From assembly GCA_021292165.1 (NCBI GenBank), contig CM037879.1, positions 40,454,339-40,518,338 on the forward strand: 64,000 nucleotides of DNA. The letters run 5' to 3'. A program made the position numbers and the translations under genes. The notes beneath the pieces are model-generated. The model did no database searches. It saw only the letters and a program-made list of their open reading frames with translations, and was not told where the DNA came from. Positions 32,524-43,076 of this stretch are shown piece by piece; positions within the stretch are counted from its first letter, which is position 1, and each line of letters opens with the position of its first letter. The DNA comes from Shinisaurus crocodilurus. Lineage: Eukaryota; Chordata; Lepidosauria; Squamata; Shinisauridae.

Positions 32524-32753
32524 TACTGTATTCTATGCTATTTGTGCATATTTGAATTAGCCCTCAGTTTCCACCCAGTCAAGAGTCTGACTTTTGACCA
32601 GTGTTGCACAGCTACCAGATATTTTATATTAAATGTGCCTTATTTCCAGATCTCAGAAAACTACTCAGTTAGTGAGGCATCACAAATCTTTAAAGATTCT
32701 ATTTGGCTCAGTGGAATAGGGCATTTAATTTAGACCTAGATCTTACCTTAGCT

Positions 32754-32889
32754 CAGTGGTTCCCAACCTTGGGTCCCCAGATGTTGCTGGCCTACAGCTC
32801 CCAGCATACCCAGCCAGCATGGCTAATGGCAAGGGATTCTGGGAGCTGTAGTCCAGCAACATCTGGGGACCCAAGGTTGGGAACCACTG
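32754..32889. mobile_element. fold-back hAT MITE (CAACCTTGGGTCCCCAG family)
   Basis: A near-perfect palindrome, ends CAGTGGTTCCCAACC and GGTTGGGAACCACTG. A perfect 8-bp duplication CCTTAGCT lies at 32746-32753 and 32890-32897. Confidence 0.95.
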
Positions 32890-33814
32890 CCTTAGCTACA
32901 GATGCATTGGGTGGCTTTGGATAAATCCTTGTCTCTCTTCCTCAGTTCTCAGTTGGAGGGTGAACTGAGAAAGATCATATACTACCTGTCCACAGGGCAC
33001 CATCATATTATTTCAGTTGCTTCTCTTGACCTGGGATAATTGGTCAGGAGAGACTGGATGGGTAGCTGCAATAGTGCACTGAGGCTCTTTTCAGTCCAGG
33101 GAAAGAATAAATCCTCTTTCCCCTTAGTTGTAAAGAGCCTTACTTTATTACTCCAGTTTCACTTCTCATCTTTTCAAGTGCTAAGATAGCTGCAATCATG
33201 CCGCAAGTTTCTTTAAGATGTGGTTAAACATGGATTCCAAAATGGAAGGAGGTGGAGGCATGGCCATTCAACTCCTTGCTTTGGGCAGTTGGCAAATTGC
33301 ACCTCTCTGTTCCTTGCTAGCAGGAACAAGGACTGGAGCCATTACTGTGACCTAATTTTGAGCATCTCACTAATGGATAGCCTGGTTGTGTGACCATGAA
33401 TGAACTTCTTTTTTGAAGTTAGTTCTCTGCTCTGTCCCATAAGCCTGAAGTGGCAATTGCTATTTAACTTTCTTCAGCCTTCAAGTTGTCTATACTGTCA
33501 AAGGGGGATAAGGTTGCAATCCTGTACTCACTTATCTAGGAGTAACCCCCAGTTAACTCAATGGGATTTACTTCTAATCAGATGTGTATAAGATTGCAGT
33601 GTCAATTTAGGAGATAAATTCATCATTAAGGGGCACTCAGTTCAACTTTCTGCACACATAAAATGCACCTTATTTTATGTGTGCAGAAATGGGTGGCGTT
33701 AGGAAATTACTGCAAGCAAGACAGGCATAGCAAGGAGTTTTGGCTAATGCAGGCCTGCAATGAGAGATTGATTTGTTGATTTTATTTTCTCTTTATTACT
33801 TTCTACAATGTTTA

Positions 33815-33950
33815 GGGTACAATCCTATGGCTGTTTAGACAGAAAAAAAAGGCCTACAACTCCTGGCATTCCCCAGCTGGCATGGCTGGCTGGGGAATGC
33901 TGGGAGTTGTAGGCCTTTTTTTCTGTCTAAACAGCCATAGGATTGTGTCC
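33815..33950. mobile_element. PIF/Harbinger-like fold-back MITE
   Basis: Arms GGGTACAATCCTATGGCTGT and the inverse, with TTTAGACAGAAAAAAAAGGC inside. A 3-bp TTA duplication lies on both sides (33812-33814, 33951-33953). It is the same family as 46618-46737. Confidence 0.85.
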
Positions 33951-34156
33951 TTAACTGATTTTTTTGTAAAAACAAATGTTTTCATCAGCTGGTTCCTGTC
34001 TACGGCACGTGCATAAATCATCTACAAAAAGGAAAGAAAGTAGACTTCTTGCTTCAGAATTACTGTTTTTGCTCATATTTAAATTAAGTTAGTTGATTGC
34101 TTAGCTAACACTCATACTTTTTAGGCTGTAAAAAAGGCATCCCAGGGGCCATAGGA

Positions 34157-34349
34157 TAGGCCTATGCCTTAAACTGAGTCAGACCATTGGTTCATTGAGC
34201 CCAGTATCGGCGACAGTGACTGGCTGGCAGCGGCTCTCCAGGGTTTCAGGCAGGATTCTTTCCTAGCCCTACCTGGAGCTACCAGGATGGAACCCAGGAC
34301 CTTCTGCATGCAAAGCACATGGTCTACCACTGAGCTACAGCCCCTCCTC
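34157..34349 (-). mobile_element. tRNA-derived SINE (type B)
   Basis: On the minus strand it shows the type B head (AGGGGCTGTAGCTCAGTGGT, a tRNA-like A box) and body to ACTGAGTC. On the plus strand it reads GACCATTGGTTCATTGAGCC and GGCTGGCAGCGGCTCTCCAG. Confidence 0.85.
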
Positions 34350-35339
34350 ATTCAGATCTCTTCCAAGGATGGAGAGTGAGGACTGCCCTCAAAGGATGCC
34401 AACTCCCAGTACCTGTGGAAACCTCTGTGGTTCTTGCCTCTCTGATTGCAGAGTTCTGACTTTGGGGCTCCGGCATTGGTAGAGTCAAAAAGGAGGCAGA
34501 ACAGGGAAGGCTTATCATCCCGGTTCCAAGACATGCCCCTGACATGGGGAGAAATGTATGCCAGCCCTGGATGTGTCGCACATAATTTCATTCCTATTGG
34601 TAGGGTAGGAAAATGGTAAAATCCCCCACTCTCCCCCCCCCCAAACAGGAAGGGAAAGGAGGGCAAACGTTGCTCCTCCCTCCCTTTTATCTTGCCAGAC
34701 CAAGCCTGGAAGGGCTTTGGATGTAGCAGTTCCTCCGCCTTTGGATTCCACCACCACCGCCACCACCAGTAGGATTGCTCTGCGCAGCAACTAAGATTTC
34801 TTGAGCTGGGTGAGAGCCCTGCTTTTTACTCCTATCATCATCAATCTGGTATAGCATAGAATTTAAGATTATGAATTGGGAAACTCCCAATTCAATTCTC
34901 AGCTTAGCCTTGAACTCCTCCTTGTTGTAATGGTTTGGAAAATGTAGAAAACTGCTTGCTACAGCATCACTAAGCCTACTCCCTTCTACACATTTTGTAT
35001 GAGTCATGATGATTAAGGAAATTGTTTCAGCTCTTAACTCTGCATTGCTGCCCAGTGCACGTCTTTGTTGATGCTAATGTTAAATATACAGGTTAAACAC
35101 TGCATTTACTTGCCACTATTAAGAGTTTTAATTCAAACGTTTCCCCTGAGTGTTATTAAAGTATCTTACATGGATGCTTATTTCCCAGAAGATGGAAAAC
35201 TTGGGCTCTTACCAGTAGTTGAGAATTGTCTTTCTGTTGTGGACTATAATTTCCCAGTTCTAACAAATCACAGAACATTTGATTTTTAGCTTTTTTGTAT
35301 GTTAATTTGTTCATTTATGCAACACGTGAAGCCAGATGG
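34350..35339. other. intron 1, no exon seen
   Basis: A short (CCA)n-like stretch at about 34748-34770; no repeat or gene recognised. Confidence 0.45.
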
Positions 35340-36395
35340 CCAGGACACATCTGGAGTACTGTGTCCAGTTCTGAGCACCACATTTTAAGAAGGTCATTGA
35401 CTGATGGGACCATGTCTAGGGGATGGCAACCAGGAGGTTGAGGAGACTGGAAACCAAATCCTATATAAGGAAGGGTTGAAAGAGCTGGGTATGTTTAGCT
35501 TGGAGAAGAGAAGATTGAGAAGGGGTATCGTCGCTGTCTTCAGATATCTGGAGGGCTGTCATGCAGAAGATGGAGTAGACTTGTTCTCTTATGCTCCAGA
35601 GTGCAGGACTGGAACCAATGGGTAGAAATGACAGGGAAGCAGATTTTGGCTAAACGTTAGGACGGGTCCCTAGCGCGCGGACTTCCAGCGGCACCCACAA
35701 AGCTCTGCACTCCCTGTCCTCTTCCAAAAAACTTTTTTTTAAAAACAAAAACCTTGGGAAATGTTAGGGTAATCTCCTTTCTCCCCCTCCTAGCCTTTAG
35801 CTTTGCTCTTTCTCTACCCCTTTGCCTTGCTGTTTCCCCTCCCTCCCAGCCTCTAGCTTTGCTATTTCTTTCACCACCTCTTTACCTTGCTGTTTCTCCC
35901 CTCTCCCAGCCTCTAGCCTTACTCTTTCTCTCCCCTCTACCTTTTTACCTTGCTATTTCCCCCTCCCTCCCAGCCTCTAGCCTCACTATTTTTCTCCCCC
36001 TCCCACCTCTTTAGTTCACCGTTGACTAGCCAGGCCCCCACGGCAGCCATTATGTGACTAGCCACATCCTCCATGGGAGCCATTTTGTGGTGGTGCCCAC
36101 AGCATTTTCTCAAATTCCCAAATGTGTCCCCAGGTCCAAAAAGGTTGGGGACCCCTGCATTAGGAGAAAACATCCGAACAGTAAGAGCTGTTCAAGAGTG
36201 AAACAGATTGCCTTGGGAGGTGGTTGGCTCTCCTTCGCTGAAGATAATTAAGCAGAGGCTGGGTGGCCATCTGTTAGTGATTCTGTAATTGCAAGATTCC
36301 AGCCTTGCAGTTGCTGCACTGAGCAAGGGGGTGGGTGTTGTTAGACTAGATGACCACAAAGGTTCCTCCCAACTCTGAGATTCTATACTGTATAT
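35340..36395 (+). mobile_element. CR1 3' fragment, split by a hAT
   Basis: CR1 ORF2 C-terminus (GAGTACTGTGTCCAGTTCTG; frame 35404-35625 with [20 protein letters not shown]) is interrupted at 35662. It resumes at 36166 (ACATCCGAACAGTAAGAGCT) and ends in the CR1 3' UTR (CTCCCAACTCTGAGATTCTA). It is older and more diverged than the copy at 16225-22542. Confidence 0.85.
35663..36157. mobile_element. hAT element inside CR1, same family as 7778-8311
   Basis: Right end GGTTGGGGACCCCTG; the left end has a small deletion (CGGGTCCC). The flanks CGTTAGGA (35655-35662) and CATTAGGA (36158-36165) match at 7 of 8. The interior contains repeated TTTCCCCTCCCTCCCAGCCTCTAG-type pyrimidine units. Confidence 0.85.
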
Positions 36396-37255
36396 GATTA
36401 GTCAGAAGTAAATCCCATCATGGCTCTAGGATATCCTCATGCATTTAGTCAGGTGCTTCTTGAATATGTTTCGGTATCTGAATGATTTCTTGAAAGCTCT
36501 TGTTTCTGTGGAACATCAGCTGTGGTGTTTAAGTCAACACAACATAATTCCTCTTCTGAGGTGTAATGGGATAGGTACCACAGCTTTCTGGTATAATGTT
36601 GGGTGAGAAGCTGTGGTTGGGATCAACACAGACTCAGTCTCTAGTTTTGGAGCTCTTGCATAATCTAATCTTGGGCACTGTTGGAGCCCCAGTTGAATTG
36701 AATGAAAGTTAGGCAAGCAGCAATACTCTTGACTGTAAAAGAGCATCAGTGTATGGGAAAAGGGTGTTGCATTATATGAATGTGCCAGAAAATATTATTG
36801 GATAGAAGAAGCTATAGAAGGCTAGTATCTGATAAACGTTAACTCTCTTGTCTAATCTTTTATTTTCAGGTTGCTCACTTTCTGCTGCAGTGAGTGGGTT
36901 AGCAAAAGGCCACCTAGGTTCCCATCTGCTAGAAAGTTTTAGGCGTCAGCTTTGCTAGCACCAGACTAATTCATTTCGATTGCACAAAAGTAATTCTTTG
37001 AGGATTGGTTTAGTACATGAATCTCCCACTGAGCAAAATTTAAGCCACTGTATAAATCTTTTGCAGGACTGAATCATTAGTGAGGTTCTACTTGGTTAAT
37101 CCTGGGAGATGCAGAAGAGAATTTATTCTGTATAGATCTAAACTATAATAAGGCCACATATTTTGTTGAAAATAGAAATAATAACAATGTGTGCTTGGAT
37201 TTAAGCATGAATCTCTGAAGAACTTTAAATATATTCTCACTTTTTTTTGTTACAG
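36396..37255. other. intron 1, 3' end
   Basis: No repeat recognised. A pyrimidine tract and acceptor (TTTTTTTTGTTACAG) end at 37255. Confidence 0.6.
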
Positions 37256-37323
37256 ATTATGTCTATTTTGAAAACTCTTCGAGCAATCCATATCTGATCC
37301 GGCGAATAGAAGAACTTAATAAG
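37256..37323 (+). CDS. MTA3: MTA gene, coding exon 2 (BAH domain)
   Basis: The 68-bp exon lies between acceptor TTACAG and donor AAG|GTATAT. With exon 1 it encodes residues 10-32 ([20 protein letters not shown] then LNK). This is the start of the BAH (bromo-adjacent homology) domain, which in MTA proteins contacts chromatin and partner subunits. The stretch is nearly invariant between MTA1, MTA2 and MTA3; isoleucine in PYLIRR argues against MTA2, which has valine there in mammals as far as I recall. 28 plus 68 bases make exactly 32 codons, so exon 3 starts in phase 0. Intron 2, about 8.4 kb, follows. Confidence 0.96.
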
Positions 37324-37780
37324 GTATATGAATATGTAATCCTTTTGTGCTACTTGACAAGAGTTGATGCACTTCCTAGTGGAATGAAAAAAAAGATGTA
37401 ATTCCTTTCTAAAATAAGGAATTTCCCTCCCTAAGCTCTTGTGTGAGCTCTGCCAAGAAGCTCTTTCGTTGTGATGTTTTATGAATTTAGAAAATGAAAT
37501 ATACCTTAATCTGTGCCATAACTGAAAAATAAGACCATGCCACTAATAGATCATTTGGCTTTGATGTGCTTTTACACTTGTCTAATCCTTTCTTGGCTGC
37601 TGCCAGCCTATGGGGGCGGAGGAAGCCTGCTGGGGACAGTCTGGAGTTGTATGGACAGGGGAGGCAGTAGCATGCAAAGGAAAGCAACAGCTGGATGTTT
37701 GTAGGGGAGCCAGTGAAGGACGGGCATGAAGACAATAGATGTCAGTGCGAAGCAGGGCAAGGATTATTTTTCTTGTTTTA

Positions 37781-38018
37781 CTTTATTTATTATATTTATA
37801 TCCCGCCTTTTTTCCTGCAAGGAACCCAAGGCGGTTTACATAATCTTCCTCCTCCCCTCCATTTTATCCTCACAACAACCCTGTGAGGCTGATTAGGCTG
37901 AGAGTCCGTGACTGGCCCAAAGTCACCCAGTGAGCTTCATGGCTGAGTGGGGACTAGAACCCGGATCTCCTGAGTCCCAGTCCAGCACGCTAACCACTAT
38001 GCCACACTGGCTCTCTTA
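37781..38018 (-). mobile_element. tRNA-derived SINE (type A) in intron 2
   Basis: On the plus strand: TTTATTTATTATATTTATAT, then GCAAGGAACCCAAGGCGGTT, the conserved body, and CCACACTGGCTCTCTT at the head. Close to the copies at 63124-63366 and 59949-60236. Confidence 0.92.
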
Positions 38019-38195
38019 ATTGAACGTAGCCTGCAAGATTGCAAATAAGACAACCACTTCAATAACTCTACTATATTGGGGCAGGTCTGGGTGGCAGATC
38101 CAACCACTTTGCTGAGCAGTGACTCATTAAAGTGGGCACTACCACAAAATGTCTAATTGGTGGATGGTTGCTTTGGCATGTACCGGTCGCGTTCC

Positions 38196-38865
38196 AAAAA
38201 GAACATAAGACCATAAGAAGAGCCATGCCGGGTCAGACCAAAGTCCATCTAGTCCAGCATTCTGTTCACACAGTGGCCAACCAACTGCCCACAGGAAACC
38301 CACAAGCAGGATCTGAGTGCAACAGCACCCTCCCGCCCATGTTCTCCAGCAACTGGTATACATAGGCATACTGCTCTGATACTGGAGGTAACATATAGCC
38401 ATCAGGACTAGTAGACATTGATAGCCTTATCCTCCATGAATTTGCCCATCCCCTTTTAAAGCCGTCCAAAATGGTGGCCATCACTATATCTTGTGGAAGT
38501 GAATTCTATAGTTTAACTGTGTGCTGTGTGAAGAAGTACTTACTTTTTTCTGTCCTGAATCTCCCACCAATCAGCTTCATGGGATGGCCCCAGGTTCCAG
38601 TATTATGAGAGAGGGAGAAAATGTCTCCCTATCCACTTTCTCCACACCATGCATAATTGTGTACACCTCTATCATGTCTCCCCTTACTCGCCTTTTTTCT
38701 AAGCTAAACAATCCCAGATGTTGCAACCTTTCTTCATAGGGGAGTTGCTCTAGCCACTTGATCATTTTTTCCAACTCTACAATATCCTTTTTCAGGTACG
38801 GTGACCAGAACTGTACACAGTATTCTAAGTGTGGTCGCACCATAGATTTGTATAAGGGGAGTATG
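38196..38865 (-). mobile_element. CR1 3' fragment in intron 2
   Basis: The minus frame 38900-38577 reads as CR1 ORF2 C-terminus (IILPLYKSMVRPHLEYCVQF, PYEERLQHLGLFSLEKRRV), followed to the left by the ORF end and 3' UTR (GGTCAGACCAAAGTCCATCT on the plus strand). It is 5'-truncated. Confidence 0.88.
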
Positions 38866-39400
38866 ATATTTTTTTGTTTCGTGTCAATTGGACACTGCAA
38901 TGTCTCTTTAATCAGAGATTGTCTAATTCAGCTAATTGCTGGTGGTGCAATACAGCTAATGCTTCTTTTAAACACATGGTTTGGCAATGTCCAATAGTTG
39001 CTTCTTTCTGGGAGGAGGTTATTACACAGATAATTTTTGTACTGGAACAGTCTTTACTATCAACTGATGTACATGCTCTTTTGTTTACCTGCTTCATGGA
39101 AATTAACAAATGGAGGAGAAATTAATTCTCTGCGCCCTTTCGACAGTTAAAGACTGATACTACAAAATGGGAAGGATAAACACTTACCTCTTATAATGCA
39201 ATGGATTGAGGACCTTACCACACTTTCAATATATGAATGGGTGGCATATAGATGCCAAATTCAAATGGATACTTATTTGGATATTATTTGAATATTTGGT
39301 CTGCTTTTGTTGAAGGCTATGTATAATTGTTAGAAAGCTGTATGCATATCATAGAAATCCATGTACTTTTAAAAACGGTATAAATAAAGTTATCTTTTGT
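38866..39400 (+). mobile_element. L1 LINE 3' fragment
   Basis: The frame around 38874-39125 shows CWWCNTANASFKHMVWQCPI and ASFWEEVITQI, the H-W-C/FW block near the L1 ORF2 C-terminus. It ends GTATAAATAAAGTTATCTTT. It abuts the minus-strand CR1 fragment. Confidence 0.75.
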
Positions 39401-39862
39401 AGGTCCCACATTGGGGACCCCTTTGCAGGCACTTTTGGAGGTGCCCATGGGTGCTGTGTTGGGGACTCTTGCTCTAGTGTCTTGGGCAAGGAGGACTGGG
39501 TGAACATGGGTTATAGGCAATTGGTGGGTGTCATCTCAGGGACCTCTGGCAGTAAGATTGGGTAGCCTGGCTCTGTGTCTAATGGCGTTGCTTCCTCCCT
39601 AGTAGTGATGTGAACTTTTTCCTGTACAAATTAGGCTAATTTACATATGGTCATTTGCACTGGAAAATTTTCAAATTGCATCAGAAAATGTTCAAATGCC
39701 CTAGAGAGTGATCTAATTTGAGCATGTTTCTTTTACTGGTGTCTAGTGAACAATGTACCCCATGTTATTTTTTTTGTCCCAGTACACCCCATGTATTTTG
39801 CCTGAAATATTTTGTGGTGGTGGAGGGAATTAAAACACATTCAATATGATTTAATGGTATAT
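39401..39862. other. intron 2, no exon seen
   Basis: Near 39410-39480 a piece with TTGGGGACCCCTTTGCAGGC looks like a hAT fragment of the 7778-8311 type. The rest is unrecognised. Confidence 0.4.
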
Positions 39863-40768
39863 TACCGTATTGTTCTGAGTATAGGCCGCTCCTGATTATA
39901 AGCCGCACCCTTGAAGTTTGGGGCTATTTTTAAAAAATAATTTTTAATGAGCGGCACAGAAAAAGCAACATCCTGCTTGTGGTGGCGGCTGTGGAAGAAA
40001 GAGGAGGTGGGGCAGCCGTGGCGGCTGCAGCAGGAGAGCAGCTAGCCGTGGCCCGGCGCCAGACCCATAGAGACGCCACCCCCGCCCGGAGGAGCCGCCG
40101 CCGTCTGCATCCAAGCAGAGGAGGAGGAGGGTGGTGGCGGCGAGGGCGCTCCGGACCGGTGCGCAGCCTGCGGGTGAGGCATCGTCGAGAAGAGGCCCGG
40201 GCGTGGTAGCCTTGGCGCGCGCCTCTCCAGGGGCACCGCGGATCTCGGCCAGGCGCAGAGGTGCTGCCGCTGTGGGAGCCCCCGCCGCCTGCGCTGCTGC
40301 CACCCACACCGAGGAGGAAGAAGGGCCCGGCTGCGCCGGTGCCTCAGCCGCAGCTCCGGTGGGCCCCATGGCCCGTCACCGTGGATAGCTCCAAGGCACG
40401 CACCTCGCTCGAGGTGCTCAAGCTCAGCCTGCGGCAGCTGTGCTAGAAGGAGGTGAGGGGCGGAGGAAGCGCCTGGCCTGGGAGCAGCCCGCCGCAGGGG
40501 ATGGACTACAAGTCCCATCGGCCCCGGCCAGCGTGGTGTCCCCTCAGCTGGGCTGGACTACGAGTCCCATCAGCCTCAGCCAGCACGGATTCCCCCCTCA
40601 GCTTGGTTGCCCTGGTTTCGGCCTGCTACGCCCACCTTGAGGTGGGCGGGCACACCCCTCCAGCAGGATGTTGGGTTTTTTTTGCAACATCCCGGTTATA
40701 GGCCACACCCCTAGTTTAGGGACTCAAATTAGGGGGGGAAAGTGCGGCCTATACTTGGAACAATATGT
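39863..40768. mobile_element. 0.9-kb TIR DNA transposon with GC-rich cargo
   Basis: The left end ACCGTATTGTTCTGAGTATA and the inverse of the right end (CATATTGTTCCAAGTATAGG) are inverted repeats. TATAGGCCGC/TATAAGCCGCACCC units are repeated just inside each end. The interior from 39955 to 40660 is very GC- and CpG-rich. Frames there run through both strands (for example 40518-40042 on the minus strand) and show no domain, only Ala/Pro/Arg-rich low-complexity translation. The superfamily and target duplication are not resolved. Confidence 0.7.
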
Positions 40769-41289
40769 TATTTGTGTTAGAATACCTGTAAAAATATTAA
40801 AGATGATAGCATGCACTTCCCTTACATTGCTTACATTTAGAAAAAAAAGTAAAGTTACTGAGAACTGTTGACATAGTAATTAATTTTAGCAGCCCAAAGA
40901 ACTGTGCATTATATGCTGACAGCCACTCATCCATTTCCACAGAGTTCAACTCTCTTCCACTGAGGTGGTTGGGGCACCTTCAGTTTGCTGTCACTACCTA
41001 TTAGTTCGATTACACACTGGGACATAGATCTATTTCAGTGACATATATTCTCTCTCATACTTGCTAGGGATAATCACTTGAAAAACATTAATTACAATGT
41101 TGAAACTGCCAAACTTGTCTAATGTTGTATTTGCATTTGGCATCCATTCATTCTTCCTAATGAACTTATGAAATGGAAATTATTTCTGTGGAAAAATTAA
41201 GCACTGGAAAATTTTCTGCCCCACATCACTGCTCTCTGATCTGGTTCTCTCCCAACTGGAGTGAAGGTTTCACCTCTGACACCAAGACT
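40769..41289. other. intron 2, no exon seen
   Basis: AT-rich, no recognised repeat. Confidence 0.5.
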
Positions 41290-41486
41290 GGGTTCGGATA
41301 ACTTACTTAACCCATGATGAGCTGCAGTGCCTATGGGTGCCAAGTTGCATATGCAACCCCCGCTTGGGGGTTGTGTCGTGGAAACCCAGCAAGCGTGAGT
41401 TATACGAGGGTTGCATAGCCCATAGTCTGTTTTAGGGTTATGTGGGGGTTGTTTAACCCTCGTATAATTCATGCTTGCCGGATTCA

Positions 41487-41521
<35 letters not shown>

Positions 41522-41825
41522 GGCGATCACTCGTGACCGAGTAAGATTGTCTTCCAGGATAAAAAAAAAATTACAAAAAGGAATTTTTAAAAGGAGGAAA
41601 TTCTAAAGAAAATTCTGTAGACTCTAGCGATGGGTCCGTAAGTGACTGTGGAGGCCAATTCTAGATCCACACAGCTTCCCACAGTGAAGACACAGGTTAC
41701 CAGATGGAAGATGGTCCTGTAAAGGATTCGTTTGACGTGCTTGCCGGATTCACATAACCCAACAACTGCTAAGCATATTCACAATGGTGTCTGCATGCAC
41801 CACAGCCTCACCATGGGTTAAAACC
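41290..41825. repeat. fold-back element interrupted by an R4-like LINE
   Basis: The arms contain GCAAGCGTGAGTTATACGAG and TCGTATAATTCATGCTTGCC as inverted repeats, plus AACCCATGATGAG and CTCACCATGGGTT near the ends. The style resembles the fold-back at 1554-2481. The LINE at 41490-41738 is inserted in it. Confidence 0.6.
41490..41738 (-). mobile_element. R4/Dong-like LINE, short 3' copy with (CAT)n tail
   Basis: Shares GGCGATCACTCGTGACCGAG and GGAGGCCAATTCTAGATCCA with the copies at 49315-49985 and, inverted, 10771-11945. It is flanked by a perfect 17-bp duplication GCTTGCCGGATTCACAT (41473-41489 and 41739-41755). The 3' tail is a (CAT)n run on the plus strand, (ATG)n in the element's own direction, instead of poly-A. 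Confidence 0.85.
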
Positions 41826-41959
41826 CCGTGTCTTTCAAGTCAGTGTCTGGGTTTGAGCTCTGGGAACCAGGTCTCCTCCTCCTCCGAGTCTGTGTCTGTC
41901 TCGCTGGACGAGGACATGACAAATCCAGAGATTCTTCAATTTGTCATAAAAAGTCTTTG

Positions 41960-42145
41960 TAAGTTAAGATTATTAACTTATCCAGTATCAGAGGCAGTAT
42001 GGCTATGTACTGCAGTTGCTGGGGAACATGGGCAGGAAGGTGCTGTTGCACTGATGTCCTGCTAGTGGGATCGCGGGGGCAGCTGGTTGGCCACTGTGTG
42101 AACAGAATACTGGACTAGATGGACCCTGTTCTTCTAAGATTTCTC
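41960..42145 (+). mobile_element. CR1 3' UTR fragment
   Basis: ATCAGAGGCAGTATGGCTAT, TTGCTGGGGAACATGGGCAG, GGTTGGCCACTGTGTGAACA and ACTGGACTAGATGGACCC are the CR1 tail in plus orientation. Confidence 0.7.
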
Positions 42146-42177
42146 AGGCAGACAAATCTGTCAAGGCTATTGGTCTG

Positions 42178-42252
42178 GAGTGCTAGTGTGCTAGTGTGCT
42201 GTGCTGTAGTGTAGTGTGCTGTGTGCTGTGTGCTAGTGTGCTGTGTGCTAGT
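42178..42252. repeat. GTGCTGTGTGCTA short tandem repeat
   Basis: Irregular repeats of GTGCTAGT, GTGCTGT and GTAGTGT over about 75 bp. Confidence 0.85.
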
Positions 42253-42479
42253 TATGAAGGTAGAAGCAGGTTCATTCTGCTACTAATCTGGTTAGGTGGC
42301 CTGCCTCAGTTGACAGATTTTGGAATACCATATAAGAGCAGTGAATTTTTAGTACGTAGTTACTATATTTTTATTCTCACGGGGAAATGCCATTTAGATT
42401 TTCTGCCTTAGACCTTAAATTGTTTGGGGCCTTCAGGAGGCACAGGTCAGATACGTGAACTGTGGAAGGGGAAGCAAAG

Positions 42480-42640
42480 CAGTATGATATGGTGGTTAGA
42501 GTATTGGACTAGGATTTGGGAGACCCAGCTTTAAATCCCCACTCAGCCATGAGGCTTACTAGTTGACCTTGGGGCAGCCACTATCTTTAATCCTACCTTA
42601 GAGCATTGCTGTGAGAATACAGTTGTGGTAGAGAGAACCA
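42480..42640 (+). mobile_element. diverged tRNA-derived SINE (type A)
   Basis: Head ATGGTGGTTAGAGTATTGGA and body ATCCCCACTCAGCCATGAGG; the tail is lost. Older than the adjacent copy at 42839-43076. Confidence 0.7.
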
Positions 42641-42838
42641 TGTACACCGCAGCTGAATTCTAGCCAGTCATTATAAGAACTATATAACATTATGAATTGG
42701 TGGTTGAGTTTTCTTGTTTTCTTTTTCCCTCTCCATCCTTTTTTCCTGTTGTGTTTTTTGATTGTAAGCTTGAGGGTAGGTGCTGTTTTGTCTTTATTGA
42801 TAGAATAAGCTGCTCTAGGAGCCTTTCCAACTGAAAAG

Positions 42839-43076
42839 AGCTAGTGTGGCATAGTGGTTAGAGTATTGGAGTGGGACTCTGGAGATCTGGGTTCTAGTCT
42901 CCACTCGGCTATGAAGCTCACTGGGTGACTTTGGACAAGTCACTGGCTCTCAGCCTAACCTATCTCACAGGATTCTTGTGCGGATAAAAATGGAAAGGAG
43001 GAAGAGGATTATGTAAGCCATCTTGGATTCCTTGCAGGAAAAAAGACGGGATATAAATGTAATAAAATAAATAAAT
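42839..43076 (+). mobile_element. tRNA-derived SINE (type A)
   Basis: Head GCTAGTGTGGCATAGTGGTT, GGTTCTAGTC box, body, and tail GCAGGAAAAAAGACGGGATA with an (AATA)n end. Confidence 0.9.

Larger units (their letters stand above)
32524..34156. other. intron 1; two fold-backs, no exon seen
   Basis: Contains the MITEs at 32754-32889 and 33815-33950 plus a decayed CAATCCTGTA/TAAGATTGCA fold-back near 33508-33600. Nothing else is recognised. Confidence 0.5.

Noticed and set aside
39930..40518. Minus-strand frames of 125-158 residues
   Set aside because: They lie in the GC-rich interior of a TIR transposon, overlap in all frames and are low-complexity.
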